Assembly: GCF_036289385.1 (NCBI RefSeq)
Contig: NZ_JAYFFH010000008.1
Span: forward strand, 36,031 to 100,030
Reading direction: 5' to 3'
DNA from: Anaerofustis butyriciformans
GTDB taxonomy: Bacteria > Bacillota > Clostridia > Eubacteriales > Anaerofustaceae
Length of the DNA: 64,000 nt
Numbering within the stretch: the first letter of the stretch is position 1; each line of letters starts with the position of its first letter. The notes beneath the pieces were generated by a model that saw only the letters and a list, made by a program, of their open reading frames with translations, was not told the DNA's origin and did not search any database. The position numbers and the translations under genes were made by a program. Below are positions 33,087 to 41,519 of the stretch, one piece after another.

Positions 33087-34336
33087 TGGGACAAGTAAAA
33101 TATATTTCTAAAGATTATGGAACATATGATGCCTTCAATATTGATGAATATATAAAAAGAGGCGGTTTTAGCGGACTTAAAAAAGCTATTGAACAAGGAT
33201 ATGAAAAGACTACAGATGATGTAGCTAAAAGCGGACTTCAAGGAAGAGGTGGTGCAAACTATCCTACAGGAAAAAAACTTGCTCAAGCAAGAGAAGCTGT
33301 TGGAGATGAAGAAAGATATGTTCTTTGTAATGCAGATGAAGGAGAACCAGGAACATTTAAAGATAAATATTTACTTAAAAACGGTATTTATAAAGTAATT
33401 GAAGGTATTATAATTGCAGCTTACTGTGCGGGAGCAAATACCGGACATATTTATGTAAGAGAAGAGTATACTTTCATGCATAAAGATATTGAATATGCAA
33501 TAAAACAAGTTTATGATAAAGGATTTTTAGGTAAAGATATTTTATCAAGTGGTTTTAATTTTGAATTATCTCTTTTCTCAGGCGGTGGCTCTTATGTTTG
33601 TGGGGAAGGTTTCGCAATGTGCGAAAGTATCGAAGGAAAGAGCGGAAGACCTAGAAGTAAACCACCTTATGTAAAACAATGTGGTCTACACAGTAAACCT
33701 ACTCTTGTAATAAATGTTGAGACTGTTAGTGTAATAGCCACAATGATGCAAAACGGATATGAAACAGTATTAAAATATGGTGTTGAAGATTGTCCTGGAA
33801 CAAAGATGATAAGTGTAAGTGGAAAGGTTAAAAAACCTGGTGTTTATGAAGTTGAATTTGGTACAACTGTTCAAAATATTATAAAAATCGCAGGTGGAAT
33901 AAGAAACGATAAACAACCTAAATTCGTACAACTTGGGGGTGCCAGCGGTACTATTGTACCTTATGAAAAACTTAATATTCCTTATACATATTCAGGAATG
34001 AAGCAAGTAAAAGGAAGTATTGGTTCAGGGGCAATTGTAGTTGGGGATGAAGATGATAGCGTAATTGATTATTTATCTGTTGTTGAAGATTTCTTCTATC
34101 ATGAAAGCTGTGGTAAATGTGTTCCATGCAGAGAAGGTAATAGACAACTTAAGATGATTATGGATAGATTCAAGAAAAAAGAAGGCACTTTAAAAGATTT
34201 AAAAAACTATGTAAGAATAGTTAATGCTTTGGATGCGTCATTATGCGGAAGCGGTAGAACTCAAATTACACCGTTTATCAGTGCATATACTTATTTTTCC
34301 GATGAATTTAAGGGTGCACTTAAAGGGGAGGAATAG
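33086..34336 (+). CDS. NuoF/HydB-like flavoprotein with altered flavin-site motif
   Basis: A 416-residue NADH-binding 51-kDa-type subunit. It keeps NADEGEPGTFKD (residues 82-93) and the C-terminal 4Fe-4S ligands in ESCGKCVPCREG and LCGSG. The usual GEETAL motif is GEGFAM here (173-178), so the second glutamate and the threonine are replaced. The family's extra domains (N-terminal 2Fe-2S, C-terminal 2x4Fe-4S) found in HydB of bifurcating hydrogenases are absent. It should bind FMN and probably a nicotinamide, but specificity may differ. Confidence 0.88.
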   Translation: MGQVKYISKDYGTYDAFNIDEYIKRGGFSGLKKAIEQGYEKTTDDVAKSGLQGRGGANYPTGKKLAQAREAVGDEERYVLCNADEGEPGTFKDKYLLKNGIYKVIEGIIIAAYCAGANTGHIYVREEYTFMHKDIEYAIKQVYDKGFLGKDILSSGFNFELSLFSGGGSYVCGEGFAMCESIEGKSGRPRSKPPYVKQCGLHSKPTLVINVETVSVIATMMQNGYETVLKYGVEDCPGTKMISVSGKVKKPGVYEVEFGTTVQNIIKIAGGIRNDKQPKFVQLGGASGTIVPYEKLNIPYTYSGMKQVKGSIGSGAIVVGDEDDSVIDYLSVVEDFFYHESCGKCVPCREGNRQLKMIMDRFKKKEGTLKDLKNYVRIVNALDASLCGSGRTQITPFISAYTYFSDEFKGALKGEE

Positions 34337-34338
34337 AA

Positions 34339-35799
34339 GTGATAAATTTAACTATTGATAATAAACCAGTAAGTGTAAAAGAAGGTACAACAATTTTAGA
34401 TGCAGCAAAACAAGCCGGTATTGAAATTCCTACACTTTGTTATTTGAAAGACGTAAATAAACCTGCTTCTTGCAGAATGTGTATGGTTGATGTATCAGGA
34501 AGACTTTCTCCTTCATGTGTAACACCTGTATGGGAAGGTATGGAAGTAAAGACTCAAACAAAAAGATTAAGAGGAATTAGAAAAACAATACTTGAATTAA
34601 CTCTTGCAAATCATAACTGTGATTGTACTATTTGTGAAAAAAGCGGTAATTGTAAATTACAAACTTTAGCAAATACATATTTGACAGGTCCAAGTGATTT
34701 TGAAACTTGTTTTGAAAAAGGCTTTGATGATTCTTCAAACTGTGTAACAAGAGATTACAGTAAATGTATTAAATGCGGAAGATGCGTAAGTATTTGTAAA
34801 GATAAAGTTGGTGCAAAAGCTATTTCTTTTGTAAACAGAAGTGATAGCACAACAGTATCTACTCCTTTTGATATTCCTGTAATTAACAGTGATTGTATAG
34901 GATGTGGTCAATGTATTTCAGTTTGTCCAACAGGTGCATTAGTTGAAAAGGGTACAACTGAAGAATTATATTATTTGCTAGGTGAAGATACTTATTACAA
35001 TATTTGCTTATTGTCATATGGCACATATGAATCTTTATCAAAAGGTTTAGGTGTTGATGATGCACTTATTAAAGCAAAAGTTGTTGATGTTTTAAATAAA
35101 CTTGGTTTTAGCGAAGTAATTGATTATGAAGAATATTTAATAAAAGAAATGAATGCTATTGCATACATCTTAAAAGAAAATATGGCTGAAGGAAAACCTT
35201 TAATATATGCTTGTTCACCTGGAATAAGAAAAGAAATAGAAGACGTTTATCCTGAAGCTGATAATTATTTTGTAAATCTTCCAAAAATAAGAAAAGATAT
35301 CAACATGAAATTTAAAGAAGATTACTTAGATAGAAACATAGATAAAGATGTTCATTTAACAAGAGTTGAAAATTGTACTGCTTTCTTAAATGAAAATGAA
35401 GAAACAAGTGGTGTTGATATATCAATTACTACAAATCAACTTGTAAACTTAATTAAAACAAGCGGTATAGATTTAAATAAAGCTAATAATAAGCCTCTTG
35501 ATACTCTTGATTATACAGGAATATTTAATCCTTATTTCTTAAGCGTAAATACAGCATATGCTATTATAAGACTTGGAGATAAGTCTTCGATTAAGAATGA
35601 TAAAGGTAATATAAAGGAATTTTCATTTGAATTATCAGATGGTAAAGAAATAAAATGTGCTGTTGTAAATGGATTAAAACAATCTAAAGAAGAAGTTGAA
35701 AAGATTATAAACAAAGAAAGCGAATACGATTTTGTATGTGTTATTCCTTGTGAAGGCGGATGTGTTAACGGTGGAGGAAGACCAGTAGACGTTAAGTAG
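34339..35799 (+). CDS. HydA-like subunit with degenerate H-cluster domain
   Basis: A 486-residue protein built like an electron-bifurcating [FeFe] hydrogenase catalytic subunit. The relay is complete: 2Fe-2S ligands C34, C45, C48, C60; the His-Cys3 motif (H92, C96, C99, C105); and two 4Fe-4S motifs, CIKCGRCVSIC (143-153) and CIGCGQCISVCP (186-197). The H-cluster half is not: TSCCPGW is replaced by YACSPGI (290-296), so the second cysteine is serine; the MPCxxKK region is ENCTAFL; the GATGGV segment is lost. Only the last motif, PCEGGCVNGGG (470-480), is well kept. It is probably not a hydrogenase; an electron-transfer or sensing role is inferred. Confidence 0.85.
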   Translation: MINLTIDNKPVSVKEGTTILDAAKQAGIEIPTLCYLKDVNKPASCRMCMVDVSGRLSPSCVTPVWEGMEVKTQTKRLRGIRKTILELTLANHNCDCTICEKSGNCKLQTLANTYLTGPSDFETCFEKGFDDSSNCVTRDYSKCIKCGRCVSICKDKVGAKAISFVNRSDSTTVSTPFDIPVINSDCIGCGQCISVCPTGALVEKGTTEELYYLLGEDTYYNICLLSYGTYESLSKGLGVDDALIKAKVVDVLNKLGFSEVIDYEEYLIKEMNAIAYILKENMAEGKPLIYACSPGIRKEIEDVYPEADNYFVNLPKIRKDINMKFKEDYLDRNIDKDVHLTRVENCTAFLNENEETSGVDISITTNQLVNLIKTSGIDLNKANNKPLDTLDYTGIFNPYFLSVNTAYAIIRLGDKSSIKNDKGNIKEFSFELSDGKEIKCAVVNGLKQSKEEVEKIINKESEYDFVCVIPCEGGCVNGGGRPVDVK

Positions 35800-35815
35800 T
35801 TTAAATAATAAAATA

Positions 35816-35850
35816 AAAAGATTATTCATATATATGAATAATCTTTTTTT
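35816..35850 (+). terminator. Terminator after the HydA-like gene
   Basis: AAAAGATTATTCATA and TATGAATAATCTTTT form a long stem followed by eight T residues. It partly separates the HydA-like operon from the LysM gene, which starts 17 nt later. Confidence 0.82.
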
Positions 35851-35866
35851 TATTTGGAGGGAAAAT

Positions 35867-36859
35867 ATGCAAATTCATTTTTTAAGAGAAAATGAAAATA
35901 TTGATGATTTAAGTATATTATATTCGGTAGAAAAAAATAAAATAATGGAAGCAAATAAATTTAGAGGCGATAAGCTAAGAGATAATCAAGTAATTATCCC
36001 ATGTGATGATTTTTATTATTTTAAAAAGTATGAAGAGAGTATAGAAAGTATACTTAGTAAATTTGATATAGCAAAAGAAGAATTATATTCTTTAAATAAA
36101 AGTCCCTTATGTTTTAAAGATGGAGGAATAAGGTTAAAATTAAAGCAAAAGAAAAAATATATAAAAGTGTATTCTTTGGTAGATTTAACAATGGGGAGCA
36201 ATTGTTTTATAGAGGCTGATTTGGAAAATTCCTATGTAAACTCTTTTATTGGATATAATACTGCTTATGACGAAAATGATGATATTGAAGATTTTTATTT
36301 AAAGAAAATATCAGAAATAGAAAATAAGGAAGTTAGTTTAATTATTCATAATAAAGTTTTTGATTCTGTTAAAACTTTCATTCAATATATAGATTTGAAA
36401 TTTGATAAAAAATATTATAAAGAAGTAAATATTTATTATGACATTACTAAAGTAGATTTTGATGAATTAATAGCAAATATTAATCATTCTTATTTTAAAT
36501 TTAATATTGTTTTAGATATATCTTTATTAAATAAAGTATTAGAGAATGAAGATATTGTAAAAAAGATAAATGATAATTTTGATAAAATTTTCATTTTGCC
36601 TACATATATAAGCGATAAAAAGAGTTTATCCTTTGATGAATATAATAAGTTTTTAGAAGAAATAAGTGTTTTTAAAAGGGATAAAATTGCAGTAGGACTT
36701 AATTTGAATAATTCTGATAACATAAATTTAATTGAGCTTATGAAAATAATTAATTTGATTTATAACAAAGATATATCTTCTTTGATAATATATTCATGTT
36801 CAAACAGATTCTTTCAAATAAATTATATTTTAAATCATTTTTTTATAATAAATAGTTAA
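35867..36859 (+). CDS. LysM protein with degenerate GH18-like region
   Basis: A 330-residue protein without a signal peptide. Residues 1-45 (FLRENENIDDLSILYSVEKN, then IMEANKF and NQVIIP) read as a LysM domain; residues about 52-100 look like a second, weaker one. The C-terminal part has alternating beta/helix segments recalling the GH18 domain of YaaH/SleL spore cortex hydrolases, but I see no DxxDxDxE catalytic motif. It may be a spore-coat or wall-binding protein. The start is the ATG after GGAGGG (35856-35861). No promoter is evident between the terminator and this gene, so read-through is likely. Confidence 0.6.
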   Translation: MQIHFLRENENIDDLSILYSVEKNKIMEANKFRGDKLRDNQVIIPCDDFYYFKKYEESIESILSKFDIAKEELYSLNKSPLCFKDGGIRLKLKQKKKYIKVYSLVDLTMGSNCFIEADLENSYVNSFIGYNTAYDENDDIEDFYLKKISEIENKEVSLIIHNKVFDSVKTFIQYIDLKFDKKYYKEVNIYYDITKVDFDELIANINHSYFKFNIVLDISLLNKVLENEDIVKKINDNFDKIFILPTYISDKKSLSFDEYNKFLEEISVFKRDKIAVGLNLNNSDNINLIELMKIINLIYNKDISSLIIYSCSNRFFQINYILNHFFIINS

Positions 36860-36860
36860 A

Positions 36861-36893
36861 TAATATATTTTGATATTTGAGTAAAATATATTA
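36861..36893 (+). promoter_or_regulatory. Inverted repeat over the PflA-like promoter
   Basis: TAATATATTTT (36861-36871) and AAAATATATTA (36883-36893) are perfect 11-bp arms with an 11-nt centre. They overlap a TTGATA (36870-36875) / TATAAT (36892-36897) promoter with a 16-nt spacer. It may be an operator, though A/T richness makes chance possible. Confidence 0.45.
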
Positions 36894-36958
36894 TAATAAT
36901 ATGGAATACACTGAATTTAAAAATATTTCTAACATAAGATACAAAAAAAGGAGATTTT

Positions 36959-37840
36959 ATGGAAGGGTTAATATATAAAATAGATAAATATTCTACTCAA
37001 AACGGTCCTGGTTTTAGAACTGTTGTTTATATGAAAGGTTCATCTTTAAATATCCCATGGGGAGAACATCCTGAAGCTTTAAGTAAAAATATTGAAATGC
37101 TTTATGATAAAGAAAAATGTAATATGTGCTATAAATGTATAGAAGCATGTAATGAAAGAATGCTTGCAGAAGAAGAAAATAGAGTTTTTGAATGCACAAA
37201 ATGTGGTAAATGTGTAGATGCTTGTCCAATGGGAGCCAGAAAACTTATAGGTGAAAGAGTTTCTGCTGATGAATTAATTAAAAGAATAATGCCGGAAATA
37301 CAGTATTATAAAGCAAGCGGAGGCGGAGTTACTTTTGCCGGCGGTGAACCTATGCTTCAAGAAGAATTTTTACTTGAGGTTATAAAAAAACTTAAAGAAA
37401 AAGATATTAATGTAGCAGTTTCCACAAGCGGTTTTATAGATTATAAAATAATGGAAAAATTTATTCCTTATGTTGATTATTTTATTTATCACTTTAATTT
37501 GGTAAATAAAAAAGTACATGAAAAATATACAGGACAAAGTAATGAAATAATAATTGAAAATTTAAAGAAAGTATGTTTTATGTCTAAAGTTATTATTTCA
37601 ATTACGTTTATTAATGAAGTAAATTGTAATATGAACGAATTAAAACAAATTGTCGGCTTTATGTCTAAATTAGAACTGTATGGAATTGTAATAAAAGGAT
37701 ATAGTAATAAAAATGAACATATGTATCGTTTGCTTGGAAAAGAGCAGAAATATACATTCCATCGCCCGGAAAAGAAAACATTAACCAATATCGGTAATTT
37801 ATTTTCAAGACTTTGTGATAATATACAAGTTGTTTCTTAA
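36959..37840 (+). CDS. PflA-like protein lacking the radical-SAM cysteines
   Basis: A 293-residue protein of the glycyl-radical-enzyme-activase type. It has NGPGFRTVVYMKG (15-27), a two-cluster ferredoxin insert with CNMCYKCIEAC (54-64) and CTKCGKCVDACP (79-90), and the SAM-binding GGE in GGGVTFAGGEPMLQ (121-134). Where activases have CPLRCLWC, this protein reads SSLNIPWG (28-35): all three cysteines of CxxxCxxC are replaced while the flanks align without gaps. It therefore cannot bind the radical-SAM cluster in the usual way. AAGGAG precedes the ATG. A non-radical electron-transfer or regulatory role is inferred. Confidence 0.85.
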   Translation: MEGLIYKIDKYSTQNGPGFRTVVYMKGSSLNIPWGEHPEALSKNIEMLYDKEKCNMCYKCIEACNERMLAEEENRVFECTKCGKCVDACPMGARKLIGERVSADELIKRIMPEIQYYKASGGGVTFAGGEPMLQEEFLLEVIKKLKEKDINVAVSTSGFIDYKIMEKFIPYVDYFIYHFNLVNKKVHEKYTGQSNEIIIENLKKVCFMSKVIISITFINEVNCNMNELKQIVGFMSKLELYGIVIKGYSNKNEHMYRLLGKEQKYTFHRPEKKTLTNIGNLFSRLCDNIQVVS

Positions 37841-38081
37841 AATATGACAAAGTAGTATAAATTTATTCCATAGCTTACTTGTTTTTTATAATGGGAAATA
37901 TATATAATATGTGTATGATTAATGTATAATTAAAGCTAAATTTTTATGTTTATACATTAGAATATTAAAAATAAAAAGAATATTAGCAAAGATTATAGTT
38001 ATATCATTACAGGTTGTCAAAATGAATTTCTTTTACTATTCTTTTTATTTTCTTTTAAATTTAATTAGGAGATAGGGGATT
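37841..38081. other. Intergenic region with two inverted repeats
   Basis: A 241-bp A/T-rich gap. TAATGTATAA (37920-37929) pairs with TTATACATTA (37950-37959), and AAAATAAAAAGAATA (37968-37982) pairs perfectly with 38037-38051. No open frame or T-tailed terminator stands out. It could hold a structured leader for the next gene, or the repeats may be chance in A/T-rich DNA. Confidence 0.4.
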
Positions 38082-38417
38082 ATGGCTAAGAGTGAAAATT
38101 ATAAGATTTTTGAAAAAAGAATAAAGGGAATGAATTTTAAAAGAAAAAGACTTGTATTAATTGAACAACTTGAAATATGTGATGAAGAAATTATGAACGA
38201 AAAAAGAGCAATTGAAAAAGAATTATCGTTTTTTGAAAGTGCACTTGATTCTTTGGAAGAGATGGACAGAAATATTATAGAATCTAATTATTTTGAAAAA
38301 ATGAGTATGGTTAAAATTGCGCAAGAAACTAACTATGATGCAAGTGTATGTTCTAGAAAAAAAGTAAAAGCAGTTAAGAATCTTATGTATCTTATGACAG
38401 GAATAAAAGAAGATTAA
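38082..38417 (+). CDS. Small sigma-region-4-like helix-turn-helix protein
   Basis: A 111-residue protein. The first 60 residues are charged and likely coiled coil (RKRLVLIEQLEICDEEIMNE). Residues about 65-105 (MDRNIIESNYFEKMSMVKIA, then SVCSRKKVKAVKNL) resemble sigma factor region 4 or phage ArpU/RinA-type activators. No sigma region 2 is present. It is monocistronic between a long leader and a terminator. Target unknown. Confidence 0.65.
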   Translation: MAKSENYKIFEKRIKGMNFKRKRLVLIEQLEICDEEIMNEKRAIEKELSFFESALDSLEEMDRNIIESNYFEKMSMVKIAQETNYDASVCSRKKVKAVKNLMYLMTGIKED

Positions 38418-38442
38418 AAGAAGGTTTTAACCTTCTTTTTTT
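38416..38442. terminator. Bidirectional terminator
   Basis: AAAAGAAGG and CCTTCTTTT pair around TTTTAA, between convergent genes, with a T run in the plus direction. Confidence 0.8.
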
Positions 38443-39934
38443 AATCTTCCATTTTTAAAAGAGTATTTGCAATATTATCAAAAATTTCAAGAGCAGTTCC
38501 TGAACCATATCCTCCGTTTTCAATAAATACTGTCATTGAATATTTAGGGTTATTATATGGAAAATATCCGCTAAACCAGGCGTGAGGAGTTTCTTTTGTA
38601 TTTTCTGCGGTTCCCGTTTTCCCTGCAAGTCCACCATAATTATCAATAGAATTATTCTTTGCAGTTCCTTTTGTACATACCATTCTTAGAGCTTTCTGTA
38701 GGGTTTTTATGGTGTTATCACTAAGCTTCATATCAAATATCTTATTTTCTTTTGTTTCTTTTATTTTTCCATTTTGAGATGTTACACTTTCCACAATATA
38801 TGGGTAATTGGTTTTTCCTCCGTTTGCTATGGCTGACATTATTGTATTCATCATTAGAGGTGTCGCTTGAACGTTTCCTTGTCCCAAAGCAAGATTAAAC
38901 GTATCTAGGTTGTTGTATATATTATCTGGAACAAATGAATAATAGTCGTTATATTCTAATATGAAGTTTTTGTTTTTATTTGTTTTATCATTGACGCTTC
39001 CAAATCCAAGTTCTTTTGCATAATCTATAATTTTATTTGAAGTAATGTTTCCGTTTTTATCTTTTATATTTAATCTTGTTGCAAGAGTATAAAAAACTTC
39101 ATTGCATGATTTTGCAAAACCATCTAAAACTGTTAATTTCCCATGCCCCTTTCCTTCGTTACAATATCTTGTTACTCCGTCAATATTTATTTTACCGTTG
39201 CAGTTAAACTCTTCATCTAAATCAACTACATTATTTTCAAGTGCAAGAGCTAATGTTAAAATTTTAAATACACTTCCGGGCTGATATGAAAGAACATTTT
39301 TATTTAGGGTTTCATCGCTTGAATACATTGTAATTATTTCACCTGTTGTGACGTCTGTTATTACTACACTGGCACCTTTTAAGTTGTTTTTTGTTAAATA
39401 TTCTTTTACACAAGATTCTGTATATTTTTGTACATGATAATCTATTGTTGTATTAATATTATACCCTTCGTTTATATGGTCGTTAACTGCTAAATAATTA
39501 TTTTGGTTTATTGTTTGTCCCGTTGCATCTATTTGTGAAAGGATTTTAATTGCCTCCCCTCCGTTTAGCTGCTTATCATAATATAATTGAAGACCGCTTA
39601 CTCCACTAACTGCTTGATTTGTTGTAGTTTCCTCGTTTATTTGAATATTTCCGATAAAAGTTTTTCCTATAGGGAAATTTATATTATTTTGAATATTTAA
39701 TTTTAAATTGTCAAAAGAACTGTTATCAGAAAAGTTTATTCCGTTTCTATCTAATATTGCACCACGAGGATAATAAGTTTGTATAACTGTTTCGTATTGA
39801 GATGAAAGTTTATTTATGTTATCTTTATCTTGAAACATGAAGGCTTTTATTACAAAAATTGTTAATAAAGTAAATAAAATAATAATAAATATGGATAAAA
39901 TTTTAATTCTTTCTTGTATTATTTTTTGAAACAT
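38441..39934 (-). CDS. Class B penicillin-binding protein (FtsI/PbpA family)
   Basis: A 497-residue transpeptidase with one N-terminal membrane anchor (about residues 11-33) and a short dimerisation region starting at YYPRGAILDRNG. The catalytic motifs are SVFK (S221, K224), SCN (about 275-277) and KTGTAE near the C-terminus. It cross-links peptidoglycan outside the membrane. It lacks the long pedestal and PASTA domains of some class B enzymes. It is monocistronic and convergent with the small HTH gene. Confidence 0.9.
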   Translation of the reverse strand: MFQKIIQERIKILSIFIIILFTLLTIFVIKAFMFQDKDNINKLSSQYETVIQTYYPRGAILDRNGINFSDNSSFDNLKLNIQNNINFPIGKTFIGNIQINEETTTNQAVSGVSGLQLYYDKQLNGGEAIKILSQIDATGQTINQNNYLAVNDHINEGYNINTTIDYHVQKYTESCVKEYLTKNNLKGASVVITDVTTGEIITMYSSDETLNKNVLSYQPGSVFKILTLALALENNVVDLDEEFNCNGKINIDGVTRYCNEGKGHGKLTVLDGFAKSCNEVFYTLATRLNIKDKNGNITSNKIIDYAKELGFGSVNDKTNKNKNFILEYNDYYSFVPDNIYNNLDTFNLALGQGNVQATPLMMNTIMSAIANGGKTNYPYIVESVTSQNGKIKETKENKIFDMKLSDNTIKTLQKALRMVCTKGTAKNNSIDNYGGLAGKTGTAENTKETPHAWFSGYFPYNNPKYSMTVFIENGGYGSGTALEIFDNIANTLLKMED

Positions 39935-40050
39935 ATTATAAGTATTGCTATAATATGGTTTTTTATACTATTTTTAATGATTTTTAGAAAAAAAGTGATA
40001 TAATATTTAATTATACATGACATTTAAATGTAATAAATGGGAGTTTAGAT

Positions 40051-41502
40051 ATGGAAAAACAAAGGAAGCTTGAATTAGCTACTGATTTTTATCAATTAAG
40101 CGTAAGTAACGTTTATGAAGCAAAGGGGTTTAAAGACAGAAAAGCCGTTTTTGATGTCTTTATAAGAAGAAATCCTTTTGAAGGAGGATATTCTGTTTTT
40201 GCAGGATTAGAACAAGTAATAGATTATATTAATAATTTAAAGTTTGATGATGATGACATAAAAATGTTAAAAGAAAATCATCCTGAACTAACTGATAGTT
40301 TTTTAGAATATTTAAGAAACTTTAAATTCAGCGGTGAAATATATGCAATGGAAGAAGGAGAAATATTCTTTCCTTCAGAACCTGTTTTAAGAGTAAAGAC
40401 AAATTTAATTGAAGCTCAGATAATAGAAACTGCAATTTTAGCGATAATTAATCATCAAAGTTTAATTGCAACAAAAGCTTCAAGAATATGTTCTGCTGCC
40501 GGAACTTATGACCCTGTACTTGATTTTGGACTTAGAAGAGCTCATGGAACAGAAGCAGGTCTTTACGGTGCAAGAGCATGTATTATAGGCGGTTGTGTAG
40601 GAACTAGTAATGTAGAGGCTGAATATTGCTGGGATACAGTTTCTAAAGGAACTATATCTCATGCTTTTATTATGGCTTTTGATAAAGAGATAGATGCTTT
40701 TAGAGCATATGCAAAATATAATCCGGACAATTTAATACTTCTTGCGGATACTTATGATACACTTAACAGCGGTGTTAAAAATGCAATACAGGTATTTACG
40801 GAAGAAAGAGAAGCAGGAAGATTAAAAGGAGCTTATGGTATAAGACTTGACAGCGGAGATTTAACATATTTATCTGTAAAAGCAAGAGAAATGTTTGATG
40901 AAGCAGGATTTGAAAGTGCTGTTATAAGTGCATCAAATGATTTAGATGAATATATTATTTCTGATTTAAGAAATCAAGGTGCTAAGATTGGAATGTACGG
41001 AGTAGGGACAAAAATGATTACTGCAGACGGTACTAGTGCTTTGGGTGGAGTATATAAACTTGCTGCGATAGAAAGAAACGGAAAATTATCACCAAAAATA
41101 AAAGTATCTAATGATCCAATTAAGATAACAAATCCGGGATATAAGAAAGTTTTAAGATTTTATGATAATCGTACGAATATAGCTATTGCTGATTTAATAA
41201 CATTAAATGATGAGATTATAGATGAAACAAAACCTTTAACAATATACCATCCTGTTCATACATGGAAGAAAAGAACTTTGGAAAATTTCCATGTAAAAGA
41301 ATTATTAAAACCTATTTTTATTGATGGGAAACAGGTTTATGAGTCTCCAAAATTATCTGAAATAAGAGAAAATCATTTGGTTGCTAAGAGTACATTCTGG
41401 CCAGAATATTTAAGACTTATTAATCCAAGTGAATATCACGTTGATATTTCTGATAATTTATTTGACATTAAAAAAGACTTACTTGCATCTGTGCAAAAAT
41501 AA
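40051..41502 (+). CDS. pncB: Nicotinate phosphoribosyltransferase
   Basis: A 483-residue protein with LATDFYQLSVSNVY at the start and the family core FGLRRAHGTEAGLYGARACIIGG and TISHAFIMAFDKEIDAFRAY, then GIRLDSGDLTYLS. It makes nicotinate mononucleotide in NAD salvage. GGGAG precedes the ATG. ddl follows after 17 nt. Confidence 0.94.
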   Translation: MEKQRKLELATDFYQLSVSNVYEAKGFKDRKAVFDVFIRRNPFEGGYSVFAGLEQVIDYINNLKFDDDDIKMLKENHPELTDSFLEYLRNFKFSGEIYAMEEGEIFFPSEPVLRVKTNLIEAQIIETAILAIINHQSLIATKASRICSAAGTYDPVLDFGLRRAHGTEAGLYGARACIIGGCVGTSNVEAEYCWDTVSKGTISHAFIMAFDKEIDAFRAYAKYNPDNLILLADTYDTLNSGVKNAIQVFTEEREAGRLKGAYGIRLDSGDLTYLSVKAREMFDEAGFESAVISASNDLDEYIISDLRNQGAKIGMYGVGTKMITADGTSALGGVYKLAAIERNGKLSPKIKVSNDPIKITNPGYKKVLRFYDNRTNIAIADLITLNDEIIDETKPLTIYHPVHTWKKRTLENFHVKELLKPIFIDGKQVYESPKLSEIRENHLVAKSTFWPEYLRLINPSEYHVDISDNLFDIKKDLLASVQK

Positions 41503-41519
41503 TTTTTAAGGAGTATTAA

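Noticed and set aside
34339..35799. Annotation as a functional [FeFe] hydrogenase
   Set aside because: The TSCCPxW and MPCxxKK motifs are not intact. The active hydrogenase in this window is the one at 1854.
37031..37070. Frameshift or sequencing error removing the PflA-type cysteines
   Set aside because: The reading frame aligns on both sides with conserved residues (MKG before, W34 and HPE after), and neither alternative frame restores CxxxCxxC.
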